From NCBI GenBank assembly GCA_017983795.1, contig JAGOAS010000016.1, positions 38,652 through 102,651 of the forward strand: 64,000 nucleotides of DNA. The letters run 5' to 3'. This document shows positions 53,582 to 62,420 of the stretch, piece by piece. How positions within the stretch are numbered: position 1 is the stretch's first letter; each line of letters starts with the position of its first letter. The position numbers were made by a program, and so were the translations under genes. Below the pieces are notes generated by a model. It was not told the DNA's origin and made no database searches. It worked only from the letters and a program-made list of their open reading frames with translations. This DNA is from Piscinibacter sp. (GTDB lineage: Bacteria > Pseudomonadota > Gammaproteobacteria > Burkholderiales > Burkholderiaceae_C).

Positions 53582-54307
53582 TCAGTTGCAGCTCGCGCTG
53601 CCCTGGCGCCGCTCGAGCTCGAGCTTCTCGCTGCCGCGTGTCAGGCGCATGCCGGAGACGCCGACGAAGCTGCCCTGCCACGCCGCGCCGCCGCCTTGCA
53701 CCGTGAACGAGGCGATCGTCGTCTCGAACGGCCCCGCCGGGTTGATGATGTCGGCGGGGCTGATCACGATGTCCACCGGCGTGCTCGCCGGCGACGTGAG
53801 TTCGCAGCCGCTCGCGGCGTTGTTGATCGGTGAATTGGGGAAGACGAAGCGGCGCTTGCCCTCCTGGATCTCGACCCAGATGCCCTGCGTCAGGCTGGGC
53901 GTGAAGTTGAAGAACATGCGGATGCTGCCGTTGTCCGACACCGCCTGGTTGACGTTGACGTACTGGCCGGTGAAGCAGTTGGTCAGCGTCATGCGCTTGC
54001 CGCTGGCGCGCCCCGTGCCGCTGGCCGGGCAGCTCGGCAGGTTGCTGGTGAAGCTCACGTCGAAGTCGCTCACGAACAGGTTCTGCCCGCCGACCGGCTG
54101 GATGTTGATGAAGCAGTCGTCGGTGCCGCCGGCACCGCAGGTGCTGCGCTGCTGCAGGCCGTCGGCGGGCGAATCGTCCTGCTTCCAGTCGCCGCCGGCC
54201 GAGCCGACGAAACCGAGCACCGCGACGATCTCACCACCGCCGCACGAGGCCAGGGCGCCGAGCGCCACCAGGGCCGGAAGGAAACGTCGCAACGCAGGCT
54301 TGGCCAT
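53582..54307 (-). CDS. Predicted lipoprotein, function unknown
   Basis: A 241-residue protein starting at ATG 54307. It has a lipoprotein signal ending LGALASCGGG near residue 21. The mature part is beta-rich with several Cys (STCGAGGTDDCFINIQPVGG, SFTSNLPSCPASGTGR, MTLTNCFTGQYVNV), suggesting disulphides and a surface or periplasmic location. I recognise no domain. The upstream part of the open frame (to 54394) lacks a signal and is not used. Confidence 0.65.
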   Translation of the reverse strand: MAKPALRRFLPALVALGALASCGGGEIVAVLGFVGSAGGDWKQDDSPADGLQQRSTCGAGGTDDCFINIQPVGGQNLFVSDFDVSFTSNLPSCPASGTGRASGKRMTLTNCFTGQYVNVNQAVSDNGSIRMFFNFTPSLTQGIWVEIQEGKRRFVFPNSPINNAASGCELTSPASTPVDIVISPADIINPAGPFETTIASFTVQGGGAAWQGSFVGVSGMRLTRGSEKLELERRQGSASCN

Positions 54308-54413
54308 GCTTGCTCTCCTTGCGCGGGGATCGGGCTGCCCTTGTAGTCCCAAGGCAGCGCCTGCGCAATCCCATGCCGGCGGCGGGCCGGCCATGGGCCG
54401 GCCTACAAGGCAG

Positions 54414-54614
54414 CTACGCGCGCCGCGCCGGCTCGACCAGCTCGTGAGGCGGCACCGTGTCTTCGAAACCGGAGGAGTGGAAGTTGGTGCCGGGCCCCTG
54501 GCCGTGCCAGGTGGAGGGGCCTTCGTAGCGGCGCTCGCGCCACCAGCTCAGGCCGCGGTCGACCAGGATCCAGGCGATCACGCCTCCGACGACGACGATG
54601 AGTGCGGTGATCAT
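54414..54614 (-). CDS. Small single-helix membrane protein
   Basis: A 66-residue protein with one N-terminal membrane helix (ITALIVVVGGVIAWILVDRG) and a soluble tail with YEGPSTWHGQGPGTNF and a Pro/Glu-rich end. A GGGGAG sequence about six bases before the ATG supports it. No family is known to me. It lies between two unrelated minus-strand genes. Confidence 0.55.
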   Translation of the reverse strand: MITALIVVVGGVIAWILVDRGLSWWRERRYEGPSTWHGQGPGTNFHSSGFEDTVPPHELVEPARRA

Positions 54615-54663
54615 GGCGACTCCCCTGCGGTTCGTGAGAATGTACGCAGCCGCGCCGGGGGCA

Positions 54664-55611
54664 TCAATCCGCCACCCCCGCAGATGGGGGCGTCCGCATC
54701 GGCCTCAGCCCGCTGCGAGCCGCCGCTGCCACGGCATCGCCGAGTGCCTTCAGCACCTCCGCCTCCAGGCTCCAGCGCTGCCAGTACAGCGGCACGTCGA
54801 GGGCGCGCCCGGGGGCGATCTCGACCAGATCGCCGCTGGCCAGCAGCGGCGCCACCAGCGCCTCCGGGTTCATGCCCCAGCCCAGGCCGTGCAGGGCGGC
54901 GTGCACGAAGCCGTGCGTGCTGGGCACGCGGTGCTGCGGCGGGTTCAGGCGGCGCCGGCTCAGCTGGCGCAGGAAGCGCGCCTGCAGCTGGTCTTTCTGG
55001 TTGAAGCTGCAGCAGGGCGCGCGCGCCAGCGCGGCATCGTCCAGCCCGGCGGCGAAGTGCCGGCGCATGAAGGCCGGGCTCGCCACCGCCAGGTAGCGCA
55101 TGCGCCCCAGCGGGCTGACGCGGCAGCCCTGCACCGGCGTCGGCTCGGCGCTCACCGCCGCCAGCACGCGGCCCTGGCGCAGCAGTTCGCTGGAATGGTC
55201 CTGGTCTTCCACGTGCAGGTCGAGGCAGACCTCGTGCTGCTCGCGCAGCGCCGCCAGCGCCGGCACGAACCAGGTGGCCAGCGAGTCGGCGTTGATGGCG
55301 ATGGCCAGCGGCAGCGCCTCCTGCGCCTCGCGCGCCGCAGGCGCGCTCGCCGCGGTCATGCCGAAGGGCGCGAGCGCCTGCGCCTCGAGCAGCTGCAGCT
55401 GCTGCGCATGGCGCTGCAGCGACTCGCCGGCCTCCGTGGCCACGCAGGGGCTGGCGCGGCGGATCAGCACGCGGCCGAGACGCTCTTCCAGCGCCTTGAT
55501 GCGCTGGCTCACCGCCGAGGGCGTGACGTGCAGCGAGCGCGCCGCCGCCTCGAAGCTGCCTTCGCGCAGCACGGCGGCGAAGGCGGCGAGCTGGCGGGAA
55601 TCGAGCTGCAT
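54664..55611 (-). CDS. argP: LysR-type regulator ArgP (IciA)
   Basis: ArgP activates the lysine/arginine exporter gene argO and responds to both amino acids. The 315-residue protein begins QLDSRQLAAFAAVLREGSFE with the helix-turn-helix AARSLHVTPSAVSQRIKALE. The effector domain has the ArgP-like INADSLATWFVPALAAL and LHVEDQDHSSELLRQGRVLA. It is divergent from the exporter gene with 70 bases between, where its operator must lie (TTTCGCTAATCGAAGCTC region, 55615-55632). Confidence 0.9.
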   Translation of the reverse strand: MQLDSRQLAAFAAVLREGSFEAAARSLHVTPSAVSQRIKALEERLGRVLIRRASPCVATEAGESLQRHAQQLQLLEAQALAPFGMTAASAPAAREAQEALPLAIAINADSLATWFVPALAALREQHEVCLDLHVEDQDHSSELLRQGRVLAAVSAEPTPVQGCRVSPLGRMRYLAVASPAFMRRHFAAGLDDAALARAPCCSFNQKDQLQARFLRQLSRRRLNPPQHRVPSTHGFVHAALHGLGWGMNPEALVAPLLASGDLVEIAPGRALDVPLYWQRWSLEAEVLKALGDAVAAAARSGLRPMRTPPSAGVAD

Positions 55612-55681
55612 CAGTTTCGCTAATCGAAGCTCAGAAAGTTTAGCTGGATCTCATGCGGCCGACACGGCAACATCGCCGCCG

Positions 55682-56287
55682 ATGAATACGGTCTTCTTGC
55701 AGGGCTTCGCCACCTCGGCCGCCCTGATCATCGCCATCGGCGCGCAGAACGCCTTCGTGCTGCGCCAGGGGCTGGCGCGCTCGCACGTGCTGCCGGTGGT
55801 GCTGGTGTGCGCGCTCTCCGATGTGCTGCTGATCTCGCTGGGCGTCGCCGGGCTGGGGCGCTGGGTGCAGGCGCAGCCCGCGCTGCTGGAGATCACGCGC
55901 TGGGGCGGCGCGGCCTTCCTGCTCGGCTACGGGCTGATGGCGGCGCGACGCGCGCTCTCGCCGCACACGCTGGCCGTGCAGGGCCAGGCGGTGGGCGATC
56001 TGCGCGCCGCGCTGGCGGCCTGCCTCGCCTTCACCTACCTGAACCCGCACTGCTGGCTCGACACCGTGGTGCTGCTCGGCTCGATCTCCGCGCAGCAGCC
56101 CGACGGCGCGCGCTGGACTTTCGGCGCCGGCGCGGCGAGCGCCAGCGCGGTGTGGTTCTTCGCGCTCGGCTACGGCGCGCGGCTGCTCGCGCCGCTGTTC
56201 GCCAAGCCCCTCGCCTGGCGGGTACTCGATGCGGCGATCGCGCTGGTGATGTTGGCGATCGCGGCGACGCTCATTTCCCGACCGTGA
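55682..56287 (+). CDS. argO: LysE-family amino acid exporter ArgO
   Basis: A 201-residue exporter with about six helices and the LysE/ArgO start FLQGFATSAALIIAIGAQNA, then LRQGLARSHVLPVVLVCALS and FTYLNPHCWLDTVVLLGSIS. It removes excess basic amino acids and is controlled by the divergent ArgP. Its 3' end overlaps the end of the binding-protein gene on the other strand by 17 bases. Confidence 0.9.
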   Translation: MNTVFLQGFATSAALIIAIGAQNAFVLRQGLARSHVLPVVLVCALSDVLLISLGVAGLGRWVQAQPALLEITRWGGAAFLLGYGLMAARRALSPHTLAVQGQAVGDLRAALAACLAFTYLNPHCWLDTVVLLGSISAQQPDGARWTFGAGAASASAVWFFALGYGARLLAPLFAKPLAWRVLDAAIALVMLAIAATLISRP

Positions 56288-57863
56288 CCCACTGCACCTC
56301 GAGCCAGTTGTCGGCGCGGTGCACGGCGTTCACGTTGCTGCGCGCCGCCCAGGGGATCACCTGGCGGTGCAGCGGGATCACGTGCACCTGCTCCTTGTAC
56401 TCGCGCAGCGCCGCCTTGATCAGGCCCTCGCGCTTCTTCGCATCGGGCTCGACGCTGGATTGCGCGGCCAGCGCGTCGAACTTGTCGTTCTTCACGCCGC
56501 CGAAGTTCCAGTAGCCCACGCCCTTCTCGCCGCGATTGCGCAGCACCGGCGTGAAGGTGGTCTCGGCGTCGGTGATGGCGCCGCCCCAGCCGAGCATGTA
56601 CAGGCTGGTGTCCTGCTTCTCGAGCTTGGGGAAGTAGGTGGCGCGCGGCTGGGCGTTGACCTTCACCTTGATCTTCAGCTGCGCCCACATGCCGGCCAGC
56701 GCGATGCAGATTTCCTCGTCGTTGATGTAGCGATTGTTCGGGCAGTCGAGCGTGACCTCGAAGCCGTCGGCGAAGCCCGCCTCGGCCATCAGCTTGCGCG
56801 CGGCGGCGAGGTCGTAGGGCAGCCGGCCCTCGATCTCCGGGTCGTTGTAGGAGCCCAGCGGCGAGGGCGTCAGGCCGCCGGTCGGCACGGCGAGCCCGTT
56901 CATCAGCTTGGTCTTCATCGTCTCGATGTCGATCGCCTGGTACATGGCGCGACGCACGCGCTGGTCCTTGAACGGGTTCCTGTCGCCGGGCACGCTGCCG
57001 TAGAGCAGCTTGTCGCGGAACTGGTCCATGCCGATGAAGACGATGCGGTTCTCCGGCCCGTCGATGATCTTCACGCCGGCGGTGTTGCGCAGGCGCGCGA
57101 TGTCGCGCGGCGCCGGGTCGAGCACGAAGTCGATCTCGCCGGACACGAGCGCGGCCAGGCGCGTGGCGTCGTTGCCGATCGGCGTATAGACGATCTCCTG
57201 CACGTTGCCTTCGAACCTGCCCCACCAGTTCGGGTTGCGCTTGTAGACCGTCTTGATGCCGGGCGCGCGGCTCACCAGCATGTAGGGCCCGGTGCCGTTG
57301 GCGTTCAGGCCGGCGTAGCTCTCTTCCTTGTTCTTGAAGTCCAGCGGCCTGGTGACGCGGTTCTTCTCGCTCCACACCTTGCTCATGATCCACAGCGTCT
57401 CGAGGTGCTGCAGGAAGATCGGATTCGGCGCGGCGAGCTGGAACTCGACGGTGAGATCGTCGACCTTGCGCGGCTTGCCCACCGCGGTGGCGTACTGGTT
57501 GATCGTCGAGGTGGGCGCGGCGCCGCGCTCCATCGAGAACACCACGTCGTCGGCGTTGAAGGGCGTGCCGTCGTGGAACCTGACGCCCGGGCGCAGCTTG
57601 AAGCGCCACAGCGTGGGCGAGACCTGCTGCCACTCGGTGGCCAGCGCGGGCACGATGCCGAGCTGCTTGTCGCGGTTGACGAGCTTCTCGTAGACCTGCC
57701 CGTTCATCATGTTGGTCATGGACTCGTTCTGCGAGTGCGGGTCCATGGTCTGCGGGTCGCCCTGGCTGGCCCAGCGCAGGGTCTGCGCGTGGGCGATGGG
57801 CGCGACGGCGAGCGTGGCGACGAGAGCGAGGGCGGCGGCGCTGCGGGCGATCAGGCGGGGCAT
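56271..57863 (-). CDS. Periplasmic oligopeptide-type binding protein (SBP_bac_5), solitary
   Basis: A 530-residue exported binding protein with signal peptide AALALVATLAVAPIAHA and the family 5 core: LRWASQGDPQTMDPHSQNES, LRPGVRFHDGTPFNADDVVF and NGTGPYMLVSRAPGIKTVY. Such proteins deliver peptides, opines, glutathione or nickel to an ABC importer. No permease or ATPase gene is next to it, so it must work with a transporter elsewhere. The ATG at 57863 is supported by the signal peptide. Confidence 0.9.
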   Translation of the reverse strand: MPRLIARSAAALALVATLAVAPIAHAQTLRWASQGDPQTMDPHSQNESMTNMMNGQVYEKLVNRDKQLGIVPALATEWQQVSPTLWRFKLRPGVRFHDGTPFNADDVVFSMERGAAPTSTINQYATAVGKPRKVDDLTVEFQLAAPNPIFLQHLETLWIMSKVWSEKNRVTRPLDFKNKEESYAGLNANGTGPYMLVSRAPGIKTVYKRNPNWWGRFEGNVQEIVYTPIGNDATRLAALVSGEIDFVLDPAPRDIARLRNTAGVKIIDGPENRIVFIGMDQFRDKLLYGSVPGDRNPFKDQRVRRAMYQAIDIETMKTKLMNGLAVPTGGLTPSPLGSYNDPEIEGRLPYDLAAARKLMAEAGFADGFEVTLDCPNNRYINDEEICIALAGMWAQLKIKVKVNAQPRATYFPKLEKQDTSLYMLGWGGAITDAETTFTPVLRNRGEKGVGYWNFGGVKNDKFDALAAQSSVEPDAKKREGLIKAALREYKEQVHVIPLHRQVIPWAARSNVNAVHRADNWLEVQWVTVGK

Positions 57864-57925
57864 GCGGTCCACTCCATGGGGTTGGAAGTGGCCGCAGTGT
57901 AGGCCGCTGTGGCGCGGCCTTGCGG

Positions 57926-58117
57926 TCAGCGCGCCGGGTAGCCCTCGTCGGCGAGCGCCTGCTTGACGGCCTCGGCCGGCTGCGTGGTTTCCACGCGCAC
58001 CGTGTGCGTGGCCAGGTCGCACTGCACCTGGGCATTCGCATCCAGCTTCTGCAGCGTGCCGGTGACGGTCTTGACGCAGTGGCCGCAGGTCATGTCGGGA
58101 AGGGTCAGTTCGATCAT
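57926..58117 (-). CDS. copZ: Copper chaperone CopZ (HMA domain)
   Basis: A 63-residue single heavy-metal-associated domain. The Cu(I) site is MTCGHC at residues 9-14 in LPDMTCGHCVKTVTG. It passes copper to the CopA ATPase and possibly to CueR. It is transcribed away from copA from its own CueR-type promoter (58149-58179), giving a leader of about 25 bases with GGAGA before the ATG. Confidence 0.9.
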   Translation of the reverse strand: MIELTLPDMTCGHCVKTVTGTLQKLDANAQVQCDLATHTVRVETTQPAEAVKQALADEGYPAR

Positions 58118-58148
58118 CGGGGTCTCCGCTTGGGCTCAGGATGACGCA

Positions 58149-58179
58149 ACGATAGACCCTGACACCGTGGCAAGGTCAA
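58149..58179 (-). promoter_or_regulatory. CueR-type promoter/operator of copZ
   Basis: On the minus strand TTGACC (58179-58174) and TATCGT (58154-58149) are separated by 19 bases, the long spacer of MerR-family promoters. The 23 bp dyad at 58155-58177 has arms GACCTTGCCAC and GTGTCAGGGTC, nine of eleven positions symmetric. Confidence 0.8.
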
Positions 58180-58204
58180 GGACAAAGATCAAATCGGGAA
58201 ACGC

Positions 58205-58235
58205 TTGACCCTGACATGATGTGAAGGTCCAGACT
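58205..58235 (+). promoter_or_regulatory. CueR-type promoter/operator of copA
   Basis: TTGACC (58205-58210) and CAGACT (58230-58235) are separated by 19 bases. The dyad at 58207-58229 has arms GACCCTGACAT and ATGTGAAGGTC, nine of eleven positions symmetric and close in sequence to the copZ operator. The -10 ends six bases before the copA ATG, so the transcript may be leaderless. Confidence 0.8.
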
Positions 58236-58241
58236 GCCGCC

Positions 58242-60638
58242 ATGAATTCCGCCACCACCCTCACCCTGCCCGTCGAGGGCATGACCTGCGCCTCCTGCGT
58301 CGGCCGCGTCGAGCGTGCGCTCGCCAAGGTGCCCGGCGTCGCGCAGGCGAGCGTCAACCTCGCCACCGAATCAGCCGCCGTCACGCTGGATCAGCGCGTG
58401 GCCACCGAGACGCTCACCGGCGCCATCGAACGCGCCGGCTACGCGGTTCCGCACGAGAGCACCGACCTGCGCATCGAAGGCATGACCTGCGCCAGCTGCG
58501 TGGCGCGCGTCGAGCGTGCGCTGCAGGCGGTGCCGGGCGTGCTCTCGGCGAGCGTCAACCTCGCCACCGAGCAGGCGCACGTGGAGCGCATCAAGGGTGC
58601 GGCCGGCGCGGCGGCGCTGATGGCGGCGGTGGCCAAGGCCGGCTACGCGGCGCACGTGGTGGCGGCCGACCAGCCCGCGCCCGCCGCCACGCCCTCGCGC
58701 GACGGCTGGAAGGTCGTCGCGGCCGCGCTGCTCTCGCTGCCGCTGGTGCTGCCCATGCTGGGCGATCTGGCCGGCAGGCACTGGATGCTGTCGCCTCTCG
58801 TGCAGTGGATGCTGGCCACGCCGGTGCAGTTCTGGCTCGGCGCGCGCTTCTACCGCGCCGGCTGGAAGGCGCTCGCCGCCGGCAGCGGCAACATGGATCT
58901 GCTGGTCGCGCTCGGCACCAGCGCCGCCTACGGCCTCAGCCTGTGGCTGTGGTGGAGCGACGCGAGCGGCATGCCGCACCTCTATTTCGAATCGGCCGCG
59001 GTGGTGATCACCCTGGTGCTGCTGGGCAAGTGGCTGGAGGCGCGCGCCAAGCGCCAGACCACCGACGCGATCCGCGCGCTGCAGTCGCTGCGCCCCGAGA
59101 CGGCGCGCGTGCGCCGCGAGGGCGTCGATCTCGAGGTGCCGGTGGCCGAGCTGGCGGTGGGCGACCTCGTCGTCGTGCGCCCCGGCGAACGTTTCCCCGC
59201 CGATGGCCGCGTCGAGGAAGGCCGCAGCCACGCCGACGAATCGCTGCTCACCGGCGAGAGCCTGCCGGTGGCCAAGCAGCCGGGCGAGCGCATCACCGGC
59301 GGCGCGCTCAATGCCGAAGGGCTGCTGCTGGTGCGCACGCAGGCGGTCGGCGCCGAGTCCACGCTGGCGCGCATCGTGCGGCTGGTCGAGTCGGCGCAGG
59401 CGGCCAAGGCGCCCATCCAGCGCCTGGTCGACCAGGTCAGCGCGGTCTTCGTGCCGGTGGTGGTGGGCATCGCGCTGCTCACGCTGCTGGCCTGGGGCCT
59501 GCTCACGGGCGACTGGGCCACCGGCGTGCTCAATGCGGTGGCGGTGCTGGTGATCGCCTGCCCCTGCGCGCTCGGCCTGGCGACGCCGGCGGCGATCATG
59601 GTCGGCACCGGTGCAGCGGCGCGGCGCGGCATCCTCATCAAGGACGCGCAGGCGCTCGAAGTAGCGCATGCGGTGCGCGTGGTGGCCTTCGACAAGACCG
59701 GCACGCTCACCGAAGGCCGGCCGCGCCTCGCCGCGGCCGAGCCCGCGCCCGATGCCGGCCTGGACCGCGACGGCCTGGTCGCACTCGCCGCGGCGCTGCA
59801 ATCGGGCAGCGAACACCCGCTCGCCGCCGCCGTGCTGGCCGAAGCGAAAGCGCCGCTGCAGAGCGCCAGCGATCTGCGCGCCCTGCCCGGCCGCGGCATT
59901 GCCGGCACGGTGGCGGGCCGCGAGCTGCAGCTCGGCAGCACACGGCTGATGGACGAACTCGGCATCGCGCGCGAGGCGCTCGCCGCGCGCGGCGAGGCGC
60001 TGCAGGCCGAAGGCCGCACGCTGTCGTGGCTGGCCGCGCGCGAGGCCGATGGCCGCTGGCAGCTGCTGGGCCTGCTCGCTTTCGGCGACACGCTCAAGCC
60101 CGCGGCCGCCGAGGCCATCGCCACGCTCAAGCGCTTGGGGCTGCGCACGCTGATGATCAGCGGCGACAACGCCGGCAGCGCGAATGCGGTCGGCCGCGCG
60201 CTCGGCATCGACGACGTGCGCGCCGAGGTGCTGCCGGGCGACAAGGCGGCCGTCGTCGCTTCGCTGCGCGAGGGCGCGGGCAAGGTGGCGATGGTCGGCG
60301 ACGGCATCAACGACGCGCCCGCGCTGGCCGCCGCCGACGTCGGCCTGGCGATGGCCGGCGAGCAGGGCGGCACCGATGCGGCGATGCAGGCCGCCGGCAT
60401 CACGCTGATGCGCGGCGACCCGGCGCTGGTGGCGCAGGCGATCGAGATCTCGCGCCGCACCACGGCGAAGATCCGCCAGAACCTGTTCTGGGCCTTCTTC
60501 TACAACGTGGTCGGCATTCCGCTGGCGGCCTTCGGGCTGCTCAACCCGGTGGTGGCGGGCGCGGCGATGGCGATGTCCAGCGTCAGCGTGCTGAGCAACG
60601 CGCTGCTGCTCAAGCGCTGGGCTCCGGAGAAGAAATGA
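58242..60638 (+). CDS. copA: Copper-exporting P1B-type ATPase CopA
   Basis: CopA pumps Cu(I) out of the cytoplasm. The 798-residue protein has two N-terminal HMA domains (MTCASC near 14-19 and again near 81-86), eight expected membrane helices, and the ion-site motif [12 protein letters not shown] near residue 440. The phosphorylation site DKTGTLTEG is near 484 and the hinge [15 protein letters not shown] near 686. The start at 58242 gives the usual [12 protein letters not shown] before the first metal site. The stop overlaps the cueR start (ATGA). Confidence 0.96.
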   Translation: MNSATTLTLPVEGMTCASCVGRVERALAKVPGVAQASVNLATESAAVTLDQRVATETLTGAIERAGYAVPHESTDLRIEGMTCASCVARVERALQAVPGVLSASVNLATEQAHVERIKGAAGAAALMAAVAKAGYAAHVVAADQPAPAATPSRDGWKVVAAALLSLPLVLPMLGDLAGRHWMLSPLVQWMLATPVQFWLGARFYRAGWKALAAGSGNMDLLVALGTSAAYGLSLWLWWSDASGMPHLYFESAAVVITLVLLGKWLEARAKRQTTDAIRALQSLRPETARVRREGVDLEVPVAELAVGDLVVVRPGERFPADGRVEEGRSHADESLLTGESLPVAKQPGERITGGALNAEGLLLVRTQAVGAESTLARIVRLVESAQAAKAPIQRLVDQVSAVFVPVVVGIALLTLLAWGLLTGDWATGVLNAVAVLVIACPCALGLATPAAIMVGTGAAARRGILIKDAQALEVAHAVRVVAFDKTGTLTEGRPRLAAAEPAPDAGLDRDGLVALAAALQSGSEHPLAAAVLAEAKAPLQSASDLRALPGRGIAGTVAGRELQLGSTRLMDELGIAREALAARGEALQAEGRTLSWLAAREADGRWQLLGLLAFGDTLKPAAAEAIATLKRLGLRTLMISGDNAGSANAVGRALGIDDVRAEVLPGDKAAVVASLREGAGKVAMVGDGINDAPALAAADVGLAMAGEQGGTDAAMQAAGITLMRGDPALVAQAIEISRRTTAKIRQNLFWAFFYNVVGIPLAAFGLLNPVVAGAAMAMSSVSVLSNALLLKRWAPEKK

Positions 60639-61033
60639 ACATCGGCGAAGCCTCGAGGCAATCGGCCGTCTCGGCCAAGATGATCCGCCACTACGAGACG
60701 CTCGGCCTGCTGCCGCAGGTGCCGCGTACCGAATCGGGCTACCGCCAGTACGACGACGCCACGGTGCACACGCTGCGCTTCATCCGCCGCGCGCGCGACC
60801 TCGGCTTCGGCCTGCCCGAGATCGAGACGCTGCTCGGCCTGTGGCGCAACCGCCGGCGCAGCAGCAAGGACGTCAAGCGCATCGCCACGGAGCATGCCGC
60901 CGACCTGCAGCGCCGCATCGACGAGATGCGCGCGATGCAGCGCACGCTGCAGCACCTGGCGCATTGCTGCCACGGCGACGACCGGCCCGACTGCCCGATC
61001 CTCGACGACCTGGCGGGCGGGCGCTCCGCCTAA
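60635..61033 (+). CDS. cueR: Cu(I)-responsive MerR-family regulator CueR
   Basis: A 132-residue MerR protein. The helix-turn-helix is [20 protein letters not shown]. The C-terminal metal loop [11 protein letters not shown] matches the two-cysteine Cu(I) loop of CueR. It is coupled to copA, so copper raises its own regulator. Targets are the two 19-base-spacer promoters ahead of copZ and copA. Its stop overlaps the stop of the HD-GYP gene on the other strand. Confidence 0.93.
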   Translation: MNIGEASRQSAVSAKMIRHYETLGLLPQVPRTESGYRQYDDATVHTLRFIRRARDLGFGLPEIETLLGLWRNRRRSSKDVKRIATEHAADLQRRIDEMRAMQRTLQHLAHCCHGDDRPDCPILDDLAGGRSA

Positions 61034-62295
61034 GTCTTGCCGAGCTTGCGCAGCACCTCGGGCCCGGCCCACAGCTCGTCGAGGTGCGGGAATTTCCACT
61101 GCGCGTTGCTCTCGCGCGCGGCGATGGCGTCGGCGCAGCCCGGCGCGGAGAGGTCGACCAGCTCGATGGGCACCGGCATGTTCGAGCGCGTCGAGAAGAA
61201 CAGCTTGACCCTGGGCGCCACCAGCGAGCTCTCGTTCTGCTCGACCACCACGCCCAGCTTGCCCGAGCGCATGCGCACCAGCGAGCCGATCGGGTAGATG
61301 CCCAGGCTCTTCACGAAGGCCTGGAAGATCTCGGTGTCGAACTGCCCGGCCCAGGAGGCCATCTTGGCGATCGATTCGGCCGGGTCCCAGCCGGCCTTGT
61401 AGGGGCGGTTGGAGGTGATGGCGTCGTAGACGTCGCACACCGCGCCCATGCGCGCCACGCGCGTCAGCGCATCGCCGGCAAGGCCGTGCGGGTAGCCGCG
61501 GCCGTCGGGGCGCTCGTGGTGGTGCAGCGTCACGTCGAGCGCCACTTCGCCCACGCCCTTGCCCTCCTGCAGCAGCTCGTAGCCGTGCTGCGGGTGGGTC
61601 TTCATGATCTGGTACTCGGCCTCGGTCAGCTTGCTTGGCTTGTTGAGCACCTCGAGCGGCATCATGGCCTTGCCCATGTCGTGCAGCATGCCGGCCATGC
61701 CGACCTCGCGCGCGGTGGACTCGTCCATGCCGAGCTGGCGGCCGAGCGAGACCATCAGCGCGCACACCGCCATCGAGTGCATGTAGGTGTAGTCGTCGTG
61801 CGTCTTCAGGCGCGCCAGGCTGACGATGGCGCCCGGGTTGCGCCACACCGAGGTGGCGATCTCGTCGACCAGCGGCAGGCACTTCTCGGTGTCCAGCGCA
61901 CGCCCCATGCACGCCTCGGCGAACAGCGACGAGACGGCCTCGCGCGACTGGTTCACCAGCGCCGACGCGCGCTGCAGCTCGGCGCCGAGTTCGGCGGCCG
62001 GCGGCGGCTGGCGCGCTGGCGCCTCGGCCTCGGCGCGCACCTCGGCCGCGCCCGAGCGTGCGGGTGCGGGGTCGCGCCGCGGCGCCACGCCCTCGTTCGC
62101 GCTCGCCTCGACATCGCGGCCCTTGGACACGTCGATCCAGACCTCCTTGACGCTGCTGGCGCGCAGCTTGTCGAGATCGGCCGGGTCGTCGAGGATGAAT
62201 TTGGTCCGCCAGAACGGATGGTCGAGCCAGGCCCCGCACATCGCGTGCAGGTGCATGCCCAGGCGCAGGTCGTCGACGGGAATCTTCTTCAGCAT
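61030..62295 (-). CDS. HD-GYP domain c-di-GMP phosphodiesterase with DUF3391 N-terminus
   Basis: A 421-residue protein starting LKKIPVDDLRLGMHLHAMCG, the DUF3391 opening often found before HD-GYP domains. The catalytic domain keeps the full set: HDMGKAMMPLEVL (HD), LHHHERPDGRGYPHGLAG (HHE and GYP in context), plus VAMAGMLHDMG-type surroundings. It should break cyclic di-GMP to pGpG or GMP. The ATG at 62295 lies 35 bases after a sigma-28 promoter, so it belongs to the late flagellar group and would counter the YcgR brake. The long open frame further upstream is not coding. Confidence 0.92.
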   Translation of the reverse strand: MLKKIPVDDLRLGMHLHAMCGAWLDHPFWRTKFILDDPADLDKLRASSVKEVWIDVSKGRDVEASANEGVAPRRDPAPARSGAAEVRAEAEAPARQPPPAAELGAELQRASALVNQSREAVSSLFAEACMGRALDTEKCLPLVDEIATSVWRNPGAIVSLARLKTHDDYTYMHSMAVCALMVSLGRQLGMDESTAREVGMAGMLHDMGKAMMPLEVLNKPSKLTEAEYQIMKTHPQHGYELLQEGKGVGEVALDVTLHHHERPDGRGYPHGLAGDALTRVARMGAVCDVYDAITSNRPYKAGWDPAESIAKMASWAGQFDTEIFQAFVKSLGIYPIGSLVRMRSGKLGVVVEQNESSLVAPRVKLFFSTRSNMPVPIELVDLSAPGCADAIAARESNAQWKFPHLDELWAGPEVLRKLGKT

Positions 62296-62329
62296 GTGCA
62301 GCCGCCGTCGGCAGTGACGGCTGCTTCGA

Positions 62330-62356
62330 GTATCGGCCCGCGGGGGGATGACTTGA
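62330..62356 (-). promoter_or_regulatory. Sigma-28 promoter of the HD-GYP gene
   Basis: On the minus strand TCAAGTCA (62356-62349), an 11-base spacer and GCCGATAC (62337-62330). Transcription would begin near 62323 and the ATG is at 62295. The match is as good as that of the fliS promoter. Confidence 0.75.
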
Positions 62357-62372
62357 GCGGCCACAGAAGCGA

Positions 62373-62399
62373 AAAAGCCGCTGGAAACCAGCGGCTTTT
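62373..62399 (-). terminator. Rho-independent terminator after the cytochrome c gene
   Basis: A 12 bp perfect stem, AAAAGCCGCTGG and CCAGCGGCTTTT with a 3-base loop, followed by T residues on the minus strand. It lies 22 bases after the cytochrome stop and separates it from the HD-GYP promoter. By symmetry it could also work from the other side. Confidence 0.88.
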
Positions 62400-62420
62400 C
62401 ACGTCGGTGTGCGGCCCGGG

